Assembly (NCBI GenBank): GCA_052143895.1
Contig: JBKQRT010000001.1
Location: forward strand, 4,407 to 68,406
Direction: 5' to 3'
Source: Bog-756 sp052143895
Lineage (GTDB): Bacteria > Actinomycetota > Acidimicrobiia > Acidimicrobiales > RAAP-2
DNA length: 64,000 nt
Below are positions 26,837-35,256 of this stretch, piece after piece. The notes below the pieces were generated by a model. It saw nothing but the letters and a program-made list of their open reading frames with translations, was not told where the DNA came from and ran no database searches. Made by a program: the position numbers and the translations under genes. Every line of letters begins with the position of its first letter. Position 1 is the stretch's first letter.

Positions 26837-27391
26837 TCACGACGGGCGGCGCGACCGTCGCCGGCGGGCAAGGACCACGCCGGCCAACGGTAGGAGAACG
26901 AGAAGGAGAAGCGTCGGGACGACGAACACGCTCGCTGATGGGTGCTCGGCGGCCACCGCTGCCGGGGTCGAGAACAGCGCCGGGTCACCCGGTACGGTCA
27001 CGCCCGCGATGCGGGACCCAACGGGACGGAGGCCGTTGCCGGGGATGCCCTCGGTGTAGCGGTGCCCGTCGACCGTGTAGGTGGCACTGCAGTCGTACCC
27101 GGCGAGATTGCTGCCGCTGCCCCCCATCAGCCCGAGGCACCCGGACACGGTGGCGTCGACCGGTACGCCGTGAGCCCGCAACTCGGTGATCTGCGCGTTC
27201 TTCTTTGCCCCGGCTGCGAAGAGGAGGGCGGTGACCGCGGCCAGGGCCACGAGGGTGACGCCCACGGCGACACGACCCGCCCGGCGGACGTCAACCTGCA
27301 CCCCGGCGCCGCGCAGGTTGGTGAGCGGCTCCTCGGGACCGGGGGCGCCCGATGCCGGCCCGTCGGGGGCGGTCGACTCCGGAGCGATCAT
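26837..27391 (-). CDS. DUF3592-like membrane protein
   Basis: 184 residues. After about 35 Pro/Ala-rich residues there is one helix (AVGVTLVALAAVTALLFAAG), a beta-rich extracytoplasmic domain with two cysteines (SGCLG, GYDCSATY), and a second helix near the end (VFVVPTLLLLVLLPLAGVVL) followed by a basic cluster. The two helices flanking a domain with HGVPVDATVSG and YTVDGHRYTEG match the layout of DUF3592 proteins, whose function is unknown. ATG at 27391 preceded by AAGGGACGGA. Divergent from the cyclic-nucleotide-binding gene. Confidence 0.6.
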   Translation of the reverse strand: MIAPESTAPDGPASGAPGPEEPLTNLRGAGVQVDVRRAGRVAVGVTLVALAAVTALLFAAGAKKNAQITELRAHGVPVDATVSGCLGLMGGSGSNLAGYDCSATYTVDGHRYTEGIPGNGLRPVGSRIAGVTVPGDPALFSTPAAVAAEHPSASVFVVPTLLLLVLLPLAGVVLARRRRSRRPS

Positions 27392-27531
27392 TGGCAGTCC
27401 GTCCCTTGCTGACGCGTTCGCCGCCACCCGGCTCCCCGCCCGGCGACCGGGAGATGGTAGCAGTGGGGGCGGAGGCGGCCCCGGCCGGCTCCCGGCGCTC
27501 GGTGGTCCGGCGTCGCCGCCGACGGCCGCGG

Positions 27532-27537
27532 TAACCT
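27532..27537 (+). promoter_or_regulatory. putative -10 box (TAACCT), leaderless start
   Basis: TAACCT is 7 nt upstream of the ATG at 27545, and no Shine-Dalgarno sequence is present. Confidence 0.4.
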
Positions 27538-27544
27538 CCGGACC

Positions 27545-27964
27545 ATGGCGCGTCCCAAGGCACTGGATCTCAAGAGCATCTGGCTGTTCTCCAGTTGCAC
27601 GGCGTCGGAGCTCCGCAAGATCCGCAGCTCCCTCGACGAGGTCGCGGTGCCGGCGGGCAAGCTCGTCGTCGAGGAGGGACGCATCGGCCTCGAGTTCTTC
27701 CTCATCGTGACCGGCACGGCCGCCGTCACCCGCAGCGGCAAGCAGGTGGCCACGCTCGGGCCCGGCGACCACTTCGGTGAGCTCGCCCTCCTCGACCGGC
27801 GTCCCCGATCGGCGTCGGTCGTGTCGCAGACCGACATGGACCTGCTGGTCCTCTCGCAGCGCCAGTTCAACGGGCTGCTCGAATCGGTGCCAACCATCGC
27901 CCGCAAGATGCTGGCCGCCATGGCCAACCGCCTGCGAGAAGCGGACGCCAAGGCCTACGACTGA
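27545..27964 (+). CDS. single-domain cyclic nucleotide-binding protein
   Basis: 139 residues, essentially one cNMP-binding domain without a DNA-binding helix-turn-helix. The phosphate-binding cassette reads FGELALLDRRPRSASV, retaining the Glu and Arg that bind the cyclic phosphate in CAP-type proteins. LFSSCTASELRKI and the C-terminal helix ARKMLAAMANRLREAD are typical flanks. It may be a stand-alone cAMP/cGMP sensor acting on a partner protein. It converges on the Fe-S oxidoreductase gene with an 18-bp gap. Confidence 0.85.
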   Translation: MARPKALDLKSIWLFSSCTASELRKIRSSLDEVAVPAGKLVVEEGRIGLEFFLIVTGTAAVTRSGKQVATLGPGDHFGELALLDRRPRSASVVSQTDMDLLVLSQRQFNGLLESVPTIARKMLAAMANRLREADAKAYD

Positions 27965-27982
27965 CCGCCCGGTCGGCCCCGC

Positions 27983-30052
27983 TCAGGTCGGGGCGCTGAA
28001 CGACTGGCCGATGACCTGGTCGCTCATCGACTCCTCCAGCAGCTGGGAGAGGTCGAGGACCCGGACGTCGTCCTCCTTGGCGTGGGCCCGCACCGCGTCA
28101 TCGAGCATGATCATGCAGTAGGGACAGGCGGTCGACACGACGTCGGCGCCGGTGCCGAGGGCCTCCTCGGTGCGCTCCATATTGACCCGCTTGCCGAGGT
28201 TCTCCTCGAGCCACATCCGGGCCCCACCGGCCCCACAGCAGAACCCCTTCTCGCGGCACCGCCGCATCTCGACCTGGGTCGCACCGGGGATGGCGTCGAT
28301 GACCGAGCGCGGCTCGTCGAACACCCGGTTGTGGCGGCCCAGGTAGCAGGGGTCATGATAGGTGACCGTCCCCCGGTAGCCGCCACCCGGGGTCAGCCGC
28401 CCGGCGGTGACGAGATGGTCGAGCAGCTGGCTGTGGTGGATGACGTCGAAGGTGCCGCCGAGGGACGGGTACTCGTTGGCCAGCGAATTGAAGCAGTGGG
28501 GGCAGGTGGCGATGACCTTCTTCACCCCGGCGTTCTCCAGGGTCTCGATGTTGGCCCGGCCCTGCTCCTGGTAGAGGTACTCGTTGCCCAGCCGGCGGGC
28601 CGGATCGCCAGTGCAGCTCTCCTTCGGGCCGAGGATGGCGAAGGAGACGCCCGCCCGGTGGAGCATGCGGGCGGTGGCCTGGGCCCCCTTGCGGGCCCGC
28701 TCGTCGAGCGCCCCGGCGCAGCCCACCCAGTAGAGGTACTCGATGTCGTCGGGGATGGTGCCGCTGACCACCGGTACGTCGAAATCGAGCGCGTCCGTCC
28801 AGTCGGTGCGCTTGGACGAGCCGAGGCCCCAGGGGTCGCCCTGGTTCTCGATGTTGCGGAGCATGAGCCCGGCCTCGGTGGGGAACCGTGATTCCATCAG
28901 CACCTCGTAGCGGCGCATGTCGATGATGGTGTCGATGTGCTCGATGTCGACGGGGCACTGCTCGACGCAGGCGCCGCACGTCGTGCACGACCACAGCACG
29001 TCGGGATCGATGACCGACGGCACCAGCGTCTCGACCTCGAGGCCGGCGGAACGGTTCTTCGCCATGACCCGGTCGGCCGAGGAGAAGAGGTTGTCGCGGA
29101 GGTCCATGATCAGCAACTTCGGCGACAGCGGCTTGCCCGTGTTCCAGGCCGGGCACTGGGACTGGCACCGACCGCACTCGGTGCAGGTGGCCATGTCGAG
29201 CAGTTGCTTCCACGAGAAGTCCTCGATGCGGCCGGCGCCGAACACCACCTCGTCGTCGTCGCCCACGCTCTCCATCGACATGTCGGGCGTGGAGGCGAGA
29301 GCGCCGAGTGCCCGGGGGCGGCGGGAGGCGGCGACGTTGACCGGCGCCAGGAAGATGTGGAGATGTTTCGAGTAGGAGACGAACACCAGGAACCCGGTGA
29401 TGATGGCGATGTTGGCCAGCAGGGCGACCGTCTCGATCACGCTGTTGACCCCGGTGCCCAGGGGCTTCAGGGCGTCGGCCAAGGCGTGCGAGGCGAAGGC
29501 CCACCACCCGTAGGGGAAATTGCCGGTGTTGATCTGGGCAGCACGGTAGAGGAGCAGGGTCGAGATGACCCCGAAGATCATCAGCAGCACCAGCCAGGCC
29601 GCGCCGGTGTGGGAACCGAAGAAGCGGGAACGCCGGTTCTCCCGTTTGGGTGAGTGCTTGACCCGGATGGCCACGAACACCAGGAGCGAGACGATCACGG
29701 CCACCGCGAAGAAGTCCTCGATGAAGCCGATGACCGCGGTGTGCCCGATCAGGGGGATGTGGAAATTGCGTTGGAAGAGGCAGCCGAAGGCCTCGATGAT
29801 GGTGAGGAAGAGGATGGTGAAGCCCCAGAAGGTGAAGGCGTGGGCCACGCCCGGGACCGTCCACTGAAGCAGCTTCCGTTGGCCGCCGACCTCGACCAGT
29901 TCGGCCTTGACCCGCTTGGGCACGTCCCGGAACCGGGAGGGCACCGCCGGCTCCCCGGCCGAGATGAGCTCGTAGAGCCAGAAGAAGCGGCGACCGGCGA
30001 TGGCGAACATCACCGCGGTGATGCCGAGTCCTAGGGCGAGTCTGAGGGGCAC
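27983..30052 (-). CDS. membrane Fe-S oxidoreductase, EtfD/HdrD-like
   Basis: 689 residues. The N-terminal third has about six membrane helices (to about residue 235), NarI-like in layout. Then two [4Fe-4S] motifs, CTECGRCQSQCP and CTTCGACVEQCP, and a C-terminal half with two cysteine-rich CCG domains (CPHCFNS, DPCYLGRH, FCCGAGG, CPYCMIM). This order is that of mycobacterial Rv0338c, reported as EtfD, which passes electrons from electron-transfer flavoprotein to the quinone pool during fatty-acid beta-oxidation. The same role is inferred here. GTG start with a strong AGGAGGA site. A palindrome (30070-30085) sits just upstream. Confidence 0.85.
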   Translation of the reverse strand: MPLRLALGLGITAVMFAIAGRRFFWLYELISAGEPAVPSRFRDVPKRVKAELVEVGGQRKLLQWTVPGVAHAFTFWGFTILFLTIIEAFGCLFQRNFHIPLIGHTAVIGFIEDFFAVAVIVSLLVFVAIRVKHSPKRENRRSRFFGSHTGAAWLVLLMIFGVISTLLLYRAAQINTGNFPYGWWAFASHALADALKPLGTGVNSVIETVALLANIAIITGFLVFVSYSKHLHIFLAPVNVAASRRPRALGALASTPDMSMESVGDDDEVVFGAGRIEDFSWKQLLDMATCTECGRCQSQCPAWNTGKPLSPKLLIMDLRDNLFSSADRVMAKNRSAGLEVETLVPSVIDPDVLWSCTTCGACVEQCPVDIEHIDTIIDMRRYEVLMESRFPTEAGLMLRNIENQGDPWGLGSSKRTDWTDALDFDVPVVSGTIPDDIEYLYWVGCAGALDERARKGAQATARMLHRAGVSFAILGPKESCTGDPARRLGNEYLYQEQGRANIETLENAGVKKVIATCPHCFNSLANEYPSLGGTFDVIHHSQLLDHLVTAGRLTPGGGYRGTVTYHDPCYLGRHNRVFDEPRSVIDAIPGATQVEMRRCREKGFCCGAGGARMWLEENLGKRVNMERTEEALGTGADVVSTACPYCMIMLDDAVRAHAKEDDVRVLDLSQLLEESMSDQVIGQSFSAPT

Positions 30053-30069
30053 TGCGTTCCTCCTATGGG

Positions 30070-30085
30070 GTTACTGAAGAGTAAC
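30070..30085. promoter_or_regulatory. perfect inverted repeat, candidate TetR-type operator
   Basis: GTTACT, GAAG, AGTAAC: 6-bp arms, 4-bp spacer, located 18 nt upstream of the start of the EtfD-like gene and directly before its ribosome site. TTACT-N-AGTAA palindromes are typical of TetR-type operators. It would cover the presumed -10/+1 region. Confidence 0.5.
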
Positions 30086-30117
30086 AAAGGCCGCCGCTGA
30101 GTCGGGCGGGCCGAGGA

Positions 30118-30681
30118 TCACGACCGGAAGTTGTCGGCGTACCGGCTGGGCGTTGGACCCCACTGGCCCTGGTACTTCGACTTGAGCCCTTCCGAGCCGT
30201 AAGGCTTGTCGGCGGCGGTCGTCATCTGGAGAAAGCTGATCTGGCCGATCTTCATGCCCGGGTAGACGGTGATGGGCAGGTTGGCCACGTTGGAGAGCTC
30301 AAGGGTGAGATGACCGTCCCATCCCGCGTCGACGAACCCGGCGGTCGAGTGAATGAGGAGGCCGAGGCGGCCGAGGGACGACTTCCCCTCGAGGCGGGCC
30401 ACCAAGTCGGCGGGGAGGGTGACCCTCTCCTTGGTGGAACCGAGGACGAACTCGCCCGGATGGAGGATGAGTGGCTCCTCGCCGGTGTCGACGAGCTCGG
30501 TGAGATCCTCCTGGCTCTCGCGCACGTCGATGACCCGGCTGGTGTGGTTGCGGAAGAGCCGGAAGTACTGGTCGACATGGAGGTCCACCGACGAAGGCTG
30601 GATGCAGCTCTCGTCGAACGGGTCGATCCTGATCCGGCCGGCGTCGAGCGCCTCACGTATGGAGCGGTCTGAGAGAACCAT
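30118..30681 (-). CDS. dcd: dCTP deaminase (probably bifunctional, dUMP-forming)
   Basis: 187 residues, close to M. tuberculosis Dcd in length and text: LSDRSIREAL, IDPFDESCIQPSSVDLHVD, LHPGEFVLGST, RLEGKSSLGRLGL, HSTAGFVDAGWDGH, LELSNVANLPI and the C-terminal YQGQWGPTPS. The mycobacterial enzyme carries out both deamination and dUTP hydrolysis, giving dUMP for thymidylate synthesis; the same is inferred here. ATG at 30681 chosen because the family starts MxLSDR. TATCGT lies 9 nt upstream of it. The gene overlaps by 29 bp the end of the broken TetR gene. Confidence 0.93.
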   Translation of the reverse strand: MVLSDRSIREALDAGRIRIDPFDESCIQPSSVDLHVDQYFRLFRNHTSRVIDVRESQEDLTELVDTGEEPLILHPGEFVLGSTKERVTLPADLVARLEGKSSLGRLGLLIHSTAGFVDAGWDGHLTLELSNVANLPITVYPGMKIGQISFLQMTTAADKPYGSEGLKSKYQGQWGPTPSRYADNFRS

Positions 30682-31575
30682 GCCGGACAGACGATAGTGG
30701 GGCGCCGGCATCCAGGGGTGCTTGGGTATCCGAGCCACGCGCCGGTCGGGGCGCTTCTGCTGGGGCGGGGCCGGCGCCCGGTTCGGGTCCGAAGAAGTGG
30801 TCGACCAGACCTTCGAGGCCGACGGCGAAGACCGACCACTCCTGCTCGGCGCCGTCCGGTCCGGTCGGGAGGAGGATGCCGTTCATCTGCGCGTCGACCC
30901 GGTTCCTCGAGGTGCACCCTTCGGCGAGGATCCCCGCCGCCAGGATGAAGCGGAGGGACAGCCCGGGGCGGACGCGCAGAACGAGGAGGGATGCCAGTTC
31001 GCCGCAGGTGGCGTCGGAGACGTCGGAGACGTCGGCCAGGGTCACGCACCCGTCGAGCAGACCCTGTTGGATCTGTCGCTTCTGGAGGGTCACCTTGCCG
31101 GCGGTGGCTCGCCCCCACACGGCGATCCACAGCGACGAGGTGTCCGAGCGGAGGAAGCGTCGACATCCGCTTCGCCACCGACACGGCAGACCTCGCGCCG
31201 CGCCGCCCGGCGCTCCCCTGGCGTGGCGGGCGGCAGACCCTCGAGCACCGGCGCCAGTGCGTCGAGGGTCTGGGCCGTCTCGAGGATCCCGCCGTCGCTG
31301 GCGATGCCAACCAGTACGTCGGTGCGGTAGTCGGCCTGGTTCTCCCACACGCGTCTGATGAGCGAAACGTTCGTCAACCGGACACCGGTGTCCCGTTGCA
31401 GGCGGTCGATGGCGCGCTTGAGGGTCAGGGCATCGGTGCCGACTCCGATTCCCTCCTCGCGGAAGATGGAACGGGAGGTGCCCAACAGCACGGTGCGGAG
31501 CTCCTCGCGGGTCTGCGTGGCGCGTGGGTTCGCTGCCATGACGGCGGCGGCGGACGCATCCGGCGTCCCGGTCAT
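30653..31575 (-). pseudogene. TetR/AcrR-type regulator split by a frameshift
   Basis: The N-terminal half reads well in one frame (from MTGTPDAS at 31575, or MAANPRAT at 31539): a TetR-like helix-turn-helix with LLGTSRSIFREEGIG, ALTLKRAIDRLQ and VSLIRRVWENQADY. After about 31165 that frame turns into noise, while another frame starts making sense (LRSDTSSLWIAVWG, LRFILAAGILAEGC, PTGPDGAEQEWSVF) and runs to 30653. Joining them at about 31163-31164 needs one base inserted or two removed. The result would be a normal TetR protein of about 300 residues. Either a pseudogene or a sequencing error. The helix-turn-helix itself is intact. Confidence 0.7.
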
Positions 31576-31632
31576 CTCTGCAGGTGGTGCGGCGGGCGGT
31601 ACCACCGGTTCGGGGTGTTCCGCCGATAAGCT

Positions 31633-31649
31633 TGCAACTGATAGTTGCA
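31633..31649. promoter_or_regulatory. perfect palindrome, candidate operator of the adjacent TetR gene
   Basis: TGCAACT, GAT, AGTTGCA: 7-bp arms, 3-bp spacer, in the divergent region between the TetR-like gene and the membrane protein gene. A TTGCAT hexamer (31645-31650) lies 17 bp before AATACT (31668-31673), so the right arm overlaps a plausible -35 of the plus-strand gene. Confidence 0.6.
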
Positions 31650-31679
31650 TTTTCGCTCGGCACTGGCAATACTGATCTC

Positions 31680-32381
31680 GTGAGGCGGCGGATCCCCTCC
31701 AGGCCGGCCCCGGGTCCATCAGGACCCGGGGCCGCTGGCGGGAACCCGGGCGGTGGTGTCCGGGACCAACGACAGTCAGGCGAGCTGAACGTGTTCAACG
31801 AGGCGGATCGGGTCACGTGGCGGACGGGGAAGGTCGAGCTCCCTCCCCTGGTCAGCGTTACCGGCATCGAGCGGCGGCTCGTCGTTGGGAACGCGCCCCG
31901 CGGGCCGACGCACCGTCGGGCCGTGATCCTCGACGAGCCGACCGACCAGGTCTACGCCGAACCGGGACCGCCTGACGAGACGGCCAGGGCACCGGGGTTC
32001 GCCACGCCCGGCCTGGCCGTGCTGGCTGCCCTGAGCATCCTCGTGGGCTACCGCTGGCTGCACGTCCTGCCGGCCGACCGGTGGACGCCCTCGGCGCCCA
32101 CCTTCGCCGCAGTGGTGTTGCCGCTGGCACTCGCGCTCACCTGGCCCCGCGAAGGGATGGTGCGCCGTCGGAGCCAGCTGGCCGTCGTGGCGGCCGCGGT
32201 CTGTCTGGTCGGGGTGACGCTCTTCGCCTCCCTCGTCCCCGGTGCCCGGGCGTCATGGGTGCTCGGGCCGGCCGACCTGCTGATGGCGGCGGCCGCCTTG
32301 GACGAGGTCCGTGCCGCTCGCTGGCCCCCGGGCGGCACCCCTGAACGCCAACCCGGGGAACGACCGCGCCACGGGCGATAG
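31680..32381 (+). CDS. hypothetical membrane protein
   Basis: 233 residues if the GTG at 31680 is used, 196 if the GTG at 31791 is used. Residues 1-37 of the long form are Pro/Gly-rich. A beta-like region (VELPPLVSVTGIERRLVV) leads to four hydrophobic helices (LAVLAALSILVGYRWL, TFAAVVLPLALAL, LAVVAAAVCLVGVTLFASL, and a short one with LLMAAAAL). No family recognised. An AATACT box ends 6 nt before 31680, favouring the longer leaderless form. It is divergent from the broken TetR gene and probably its target. Confidence 0.5.
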   Translation: MRRRIPSRPAPGPSGPGAAGGNPGGGVRDQRQSGELNVFNEADRVTWRTGKVELPPLVSVTGIERRLVVGNAPRGPTHRRAVILDEPTDQVYAEPGPPDETARAPGFATPGLAVLAALSILVGYRWLHVLPADRWTPSAPTFAAVVLPLALALTWPREGMVRRRSQLAVVAAAVCLVGVTLFASLVPGARASWVLGPADLLMAAAALDEVRAARWPPGGTPERQPGERPRHGR

Positions 32382-32384
32382 TGT
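32379..32384 (+). promoter_or_regulatory. putative -10 box (TAGTGT) of the tRNA gene
   Basis: TAGTGT lies 10 nt upstream of the first base of tRNA-Gly and overlaps the TAG stop of the preceding gene. Confidence 0.4.
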
Positions 32385-32394
32385 GGCGCGCCAC

Positions 32395-32465
32395 GCGGGC
32401 GTAGTTCAGAGGCAGAACACGAGCTTCCCAAGCTCGGAACGCGGGTTCGATTCCCGTCGCCCGCT
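32395..32465 (+). tRNA. tRNA-Gly (anticodon CCC)
   Basis: A 71-base cloverleaf. The acceptor stem GCGGGCG (32395-32401) pairs with CGCCCGC (32458-32464), discriminator T at 32465. D-arm region TAGTTCAGAGGCAGAAC, anticodon stem CGAGC/GCTCG with loop TTCCCAA, and T-loop GGTTCGATTCC. The loop gives anticodon CCC, reading GGG glycine codons. CCA is not encoded (TCT follows). Confidence 0.95.
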
Positions 32466-32497
32466 CTCAGGAACGCCCATCTGAGGGGTTTGTAGGC

Positions 32498-34354
32498 TCA
32501 CCCGTCTACCGGATCGACGCCGACCAGTGGCATCTGCACCCGGGCCACGACCACGTCAGGACGGCGGCGCAACTCGCTGGAGAGGAGCAGGTCGACCTGG
32601 TTGTGCAGGAGACGGTACCGCAGCTTGGTCGGGACGATGACCGGGATCAACACGACGATCTGGCGGTCCTTCCGTTGCCGGAGCTCGTCGACCAGGGCCA
32701 CGATCGGTTGCACGACGGAGGCGTAGTCGGTGTGCAGCACCCGCAGCGGGACGCCCGGGTGCCATTCCTTCCACTCGCGCTCGACGTCGACCACGGGCAG
32801 GCCCGACGCCTGCCCGTCGAACACCACGGTCACGGCGAGGACGTCGTCGCCGAGCGAGAGCGCCTCGGACAGGGCGTACAGGGCGAGCCGGGAGACCCGT
32901 GTCACCGGCACCACGACCAGCGTGCGCTTGCGGTCCGGCGGCGGTGGGATGGTACCGGCTCCCAGTTCCTCGTTGGCCCGGTCGTAGTAGCGCTCGATGC
33001 GGCTGAACAACCAGATGAGCAGGGGCACGGCGACCACCACCACCCACGCCCCCTCGAGGAACTTGGAGAGGAGGAAGATGAGAGTGGCGGCCGCGGTCAT
33101 GCCCGCGCCGATGCCGTTGATGGTGGCGCGCCGGGTCCAGCCGCGCTCGCGGGTACGGCGCCAGTGCACCACCAGCCCCGATTGGGACATCGTGAAGCCG
33201 ATGAACACGCCGATGGCGAACAGGGGGATGAGCGCGTTGGTGTCCCCGCCCACGGCGACGAGCAGTGCGCCCGAGGCCACTGCCAGGACCCAGACGCCGT
33301 TGCCGAACACCAGCCGGCTGTCCCGCACGCCGAAGAGGTGCGGCAGGTAGTTGTCCCTCGACAGCAGGCTGGTGAGCACGGGAAGACCGCCGAACGACGT
33401 GTTCGCCGCCAGCGCCAGGACCAGCGTGACGGTGAGCGAGACGATGTAGTAGGCCCAGTGCCGCCCGACCGCGTCCACCATGATCTGGCTGAGGACCGTC
33501 TGGTTCGACCTCGGTTGGATGTGGAACTTGTTGCTGAGCACGGCCAGTCCGAGCAGCATGGCCGCCAGGATCAGCCCGAGCATCAGCTCGGTGCGCTTGG
33601 CGCGGACGACCCGTGGTTCCTTGAACAGCGGGACACCGTTGGCGATGGCCTCCACGCCGGTCAGGGCGCTGCACCCGGCCGAGAACGCCTTCAGGACGAG
33701 GAGGACGGTGATCGCCTCCACCGAGTGGGTCGCCACCAGCGAGGTTCCCGTCTGGGGGGTGCCAAGGCCGAGGGGATGGACGAGGCCGACGGCGATGATC
33801 GCCAGCAGCCCGACGATGAACACCAGGGTCGGGATCAGGAACGAGCGCGCACCCTCGCCCAGCCCCCGGAGGTTGAGGACGGTGATCACCAGCAGGATCC
33901 CGAGGCACAGCGGGACGGTGTAGCGAGCGGTGGACGGGAACGAAGAGGTGAGTTGGCCCACACCGGCGGCGATGGACACGGCCACGGTCAGCGTGTAATC
34001 GACGATGAGGGCGGCGCCGGCGAGCTTGCTGGCCTGGGCGCCGAAGTTGTCACGGGTGACGGCGTAGGCGCCTCCACCGTGGGGATAGGCGTCGATGACC
34101 TGGCGGTACGAGATGACCAGGATGATCAGGAGCACGATGATGGCGATCGTGATCGGGAGGATGAGGTGCAGGGACGAGGTCCCCGCCGCGGCCAGCACGA
34201 CGAGGATCGCCTCCGGCCCGTAGGCCACCGAGGTGAGCGCGTCGAGCGAGAGCGCCGACAGGCCCTCCACGGGCGTGATCTGCTCCTTCGATGCCTCGCC
34301 GGCCGAGAGCGCCTTCCCGGTCAGGAACCGGCGGACCTTCCGGTAGCTGCTCAC
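32498..34354 (-). CDS. KimA-like APC-superfamily transporter (potassium or amino acid)
   Basis: 618 residues: about twelve membrane helices (about 30-460) then a cytosolic domain of about 150 residues. The N-terminal text RRFLTGKALS, LSALSLDALTSVAYGPEAI, SYRQVIDAYPHGGGAY and VDYTLTVAVSIAAG closely follows Bacillus KimA (YdaO), a high-affinity potassium importer inhibited by c-di-AMP through its cytosolic domain. Potassium as substrate is an inference; APC amino-acid permeases share the fold. GTG start at 34354; no clear ribosome site. No c-di-AMP riboswitch is visible upstream. Confidence 0.8.
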   Translation of the reverse strand: MSSYRKVRRFLTGKALSAGEASKEQITPVEGLSALSLDALTSVAYGPEAILVVLAAAGTSSLHLILPITIAIIVLLIILVISYRQVIDAYPHGGGAYAVTRDNFGAQASKLAGAALIVDYTLTVAVSIAAGVGQLTSSFPSTARYTVPLCLGILLVITVLNLRGLGEGARSFLIPTLVFIVGLLAIIAVGLVHPLGLGTPQTGTSLVATHSVEAITVLLVLKAFSAGCSALTGVEAIANGVPLFKEPRVVRAKRTELMLGLILAAMLLGLAVLSNKFHIQPRSNQTVLSQIMVDAVGRHWAYYIVSLTVTLVLALAANTSFGGLPVLTSLLSRDNYLPHLFGVRDSRLVFGNGVWVLAVASGALLVAVGGDTNALIPLFAIGVFIGFTMSQSGLVVHWRRTRERGWTRRATINGIGAGMTAAATLIFLLSKFLEGAWVVVVAVPLLIWLFSRIERYYDRANEELGAGTIPPPPDRKRTLVVVPVTRVSRLALYALSEALSLGDDVLAVTVVFDGQASGLPVVDVEREWKEWHPGVPLRVLHTDYASVVQPIVALVDELRQRKDRQIVVLIPVIVPTKLRYRLLHNQVDLLLSSELRRRPDVVVARVQMPLVGVDPVDG

Positions 34355-34519
34355 AGGGCGGGTGAGATGATCGGCCGGGCGAGGAGCACCGGTCGCGAGG
34401 CTAGGGGCTGATCTGCCGCGCGGGCACCATGGCCCCGTCCCACGGTCCTCGCGGGCGACGGCCCCAGCTCGCCGGCCGCGTTGCCGGACCGCGCCGATCG
34501 GTGGACGCGCCCACGGTGC

Positions 34520-34543
34520 GGCAGTATTGTCATGTCTACTGCC
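34520..34543. promoter_or_regulatory. inverted repeat GGCAGT-N12-ACTGCC upstream of the 224-aa gene
   Basis: Six-base perfect arms centred about 30 nt before the ATG at 34561, enclosing TATTGT (34525-34530), a possible -10. The rest of the divergent gap (34355-34519) shows nothing notable. Confidence 0.35.
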
Positions 34544-34560
34544 ACTAGCTCGGAGGTTTC

Positions 34561-35235
34561 ATGAGCCAGACGACCCACATCCATGCGGCGGATACGCCGC
34601 CGCTGACCGACGCGCGGGTCAAGGGCGGGCTCCGCAATGTCCGCTACGGCGAAGTGCTGCTGCTCCGGGCCGAGTCGGGAAGGTTCAGTGCCGAGGTGTG
34701 GAACACGCTCGGGATGAACGATTGCCCGCAGGCGGCGTGGGACCAACTCGACGCCGCGGCCATCGCCGAAGAGCGCGGCGCCCTGCTCGCCCTCCTCAAC
34801 GGACCGCGCTACTGGGTGCTCGACTCCATCCGGTCCAACATCCGGGAGGCGGCACCGGTGACCACCTTCGGCACCCTCGGCATGTTCCGGGCCGCCGTCA
34901 TCGACTTCGGCACGGCACCACCCATCATGGGACCCTTCATCGAGCGGTCGATCGTGCGCGAGACGGTGTTCGGCTTCAATGCGGGTTCCGAGATCTACGA
35001 GCTGGCGGCGCCCGACGGCACCACCCACGTCATGCAGGCGTACTCCCAGGCCGTCGACAGCTCGCTCACCATCGACGACCTTCCCCGCCTCGGGGACCGG
35101 ATCGCGCTCCCGGACGCGTGGACCTACCGGGTGCGGACGCTCGACGACGACCTCGGCCTGCTGAGCACGGACGGCGTGGCGACCGTCATCCAGGACGGCC
35201 TCCAGAACACCTACCAGCGTCTCGACCGTCGCTGA
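34561..35235 (+). CDS. conserved-type hypothetical protein
   Basis: 224 residues, soluble, no signal peptide or membrane helix. The text FSAEVWNTLGMNDCP, LNGPRYWVLDSI and FGTLGMFRAA suggests a conserved actinobacterial family of unknown function; I recall similar proteins but cannot name a domain. The C-terminal half is rich in beta-forming residues (THVMQAYSQAVD, DAWTYRVRTLDDDL) and might be a small-ligand barrel. It has a good GGAGG ribosome site 5-8 nt before the ATG. It converges on the PPK2 gene with a 21-bp gap. Confidence 0.65.
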   Translation: MSQTTHIHAADTPPLTDARVKGGLRNVRYGEVLLLRAESGRFSAEVWNTLGMNDCPQAAWDQLDAAAIAEERGALLALLNGPRYWVLDSIRSNIREAAPVTTFGTLGMFRAAVIDFGTAPPIMGPFIERSIVRETVFGFNAGSEIYELAAPDGTTHVMQAYSQAVDSSLTIDDLPRLGDRIALPDAWTYRVRTLDDDLGLLSTDGVATVIQDGLQNTYQRLDRR

Positions 35236-35256
35236 CCGTCACCCGCCGGGGGGGCG

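Noticed and set aside
34355..34560. c-di-AMP riboswitch upstream of the KimA-like transporter
   Set aside because: No matching conserved core or pseudoknot elements found on the minus strand.
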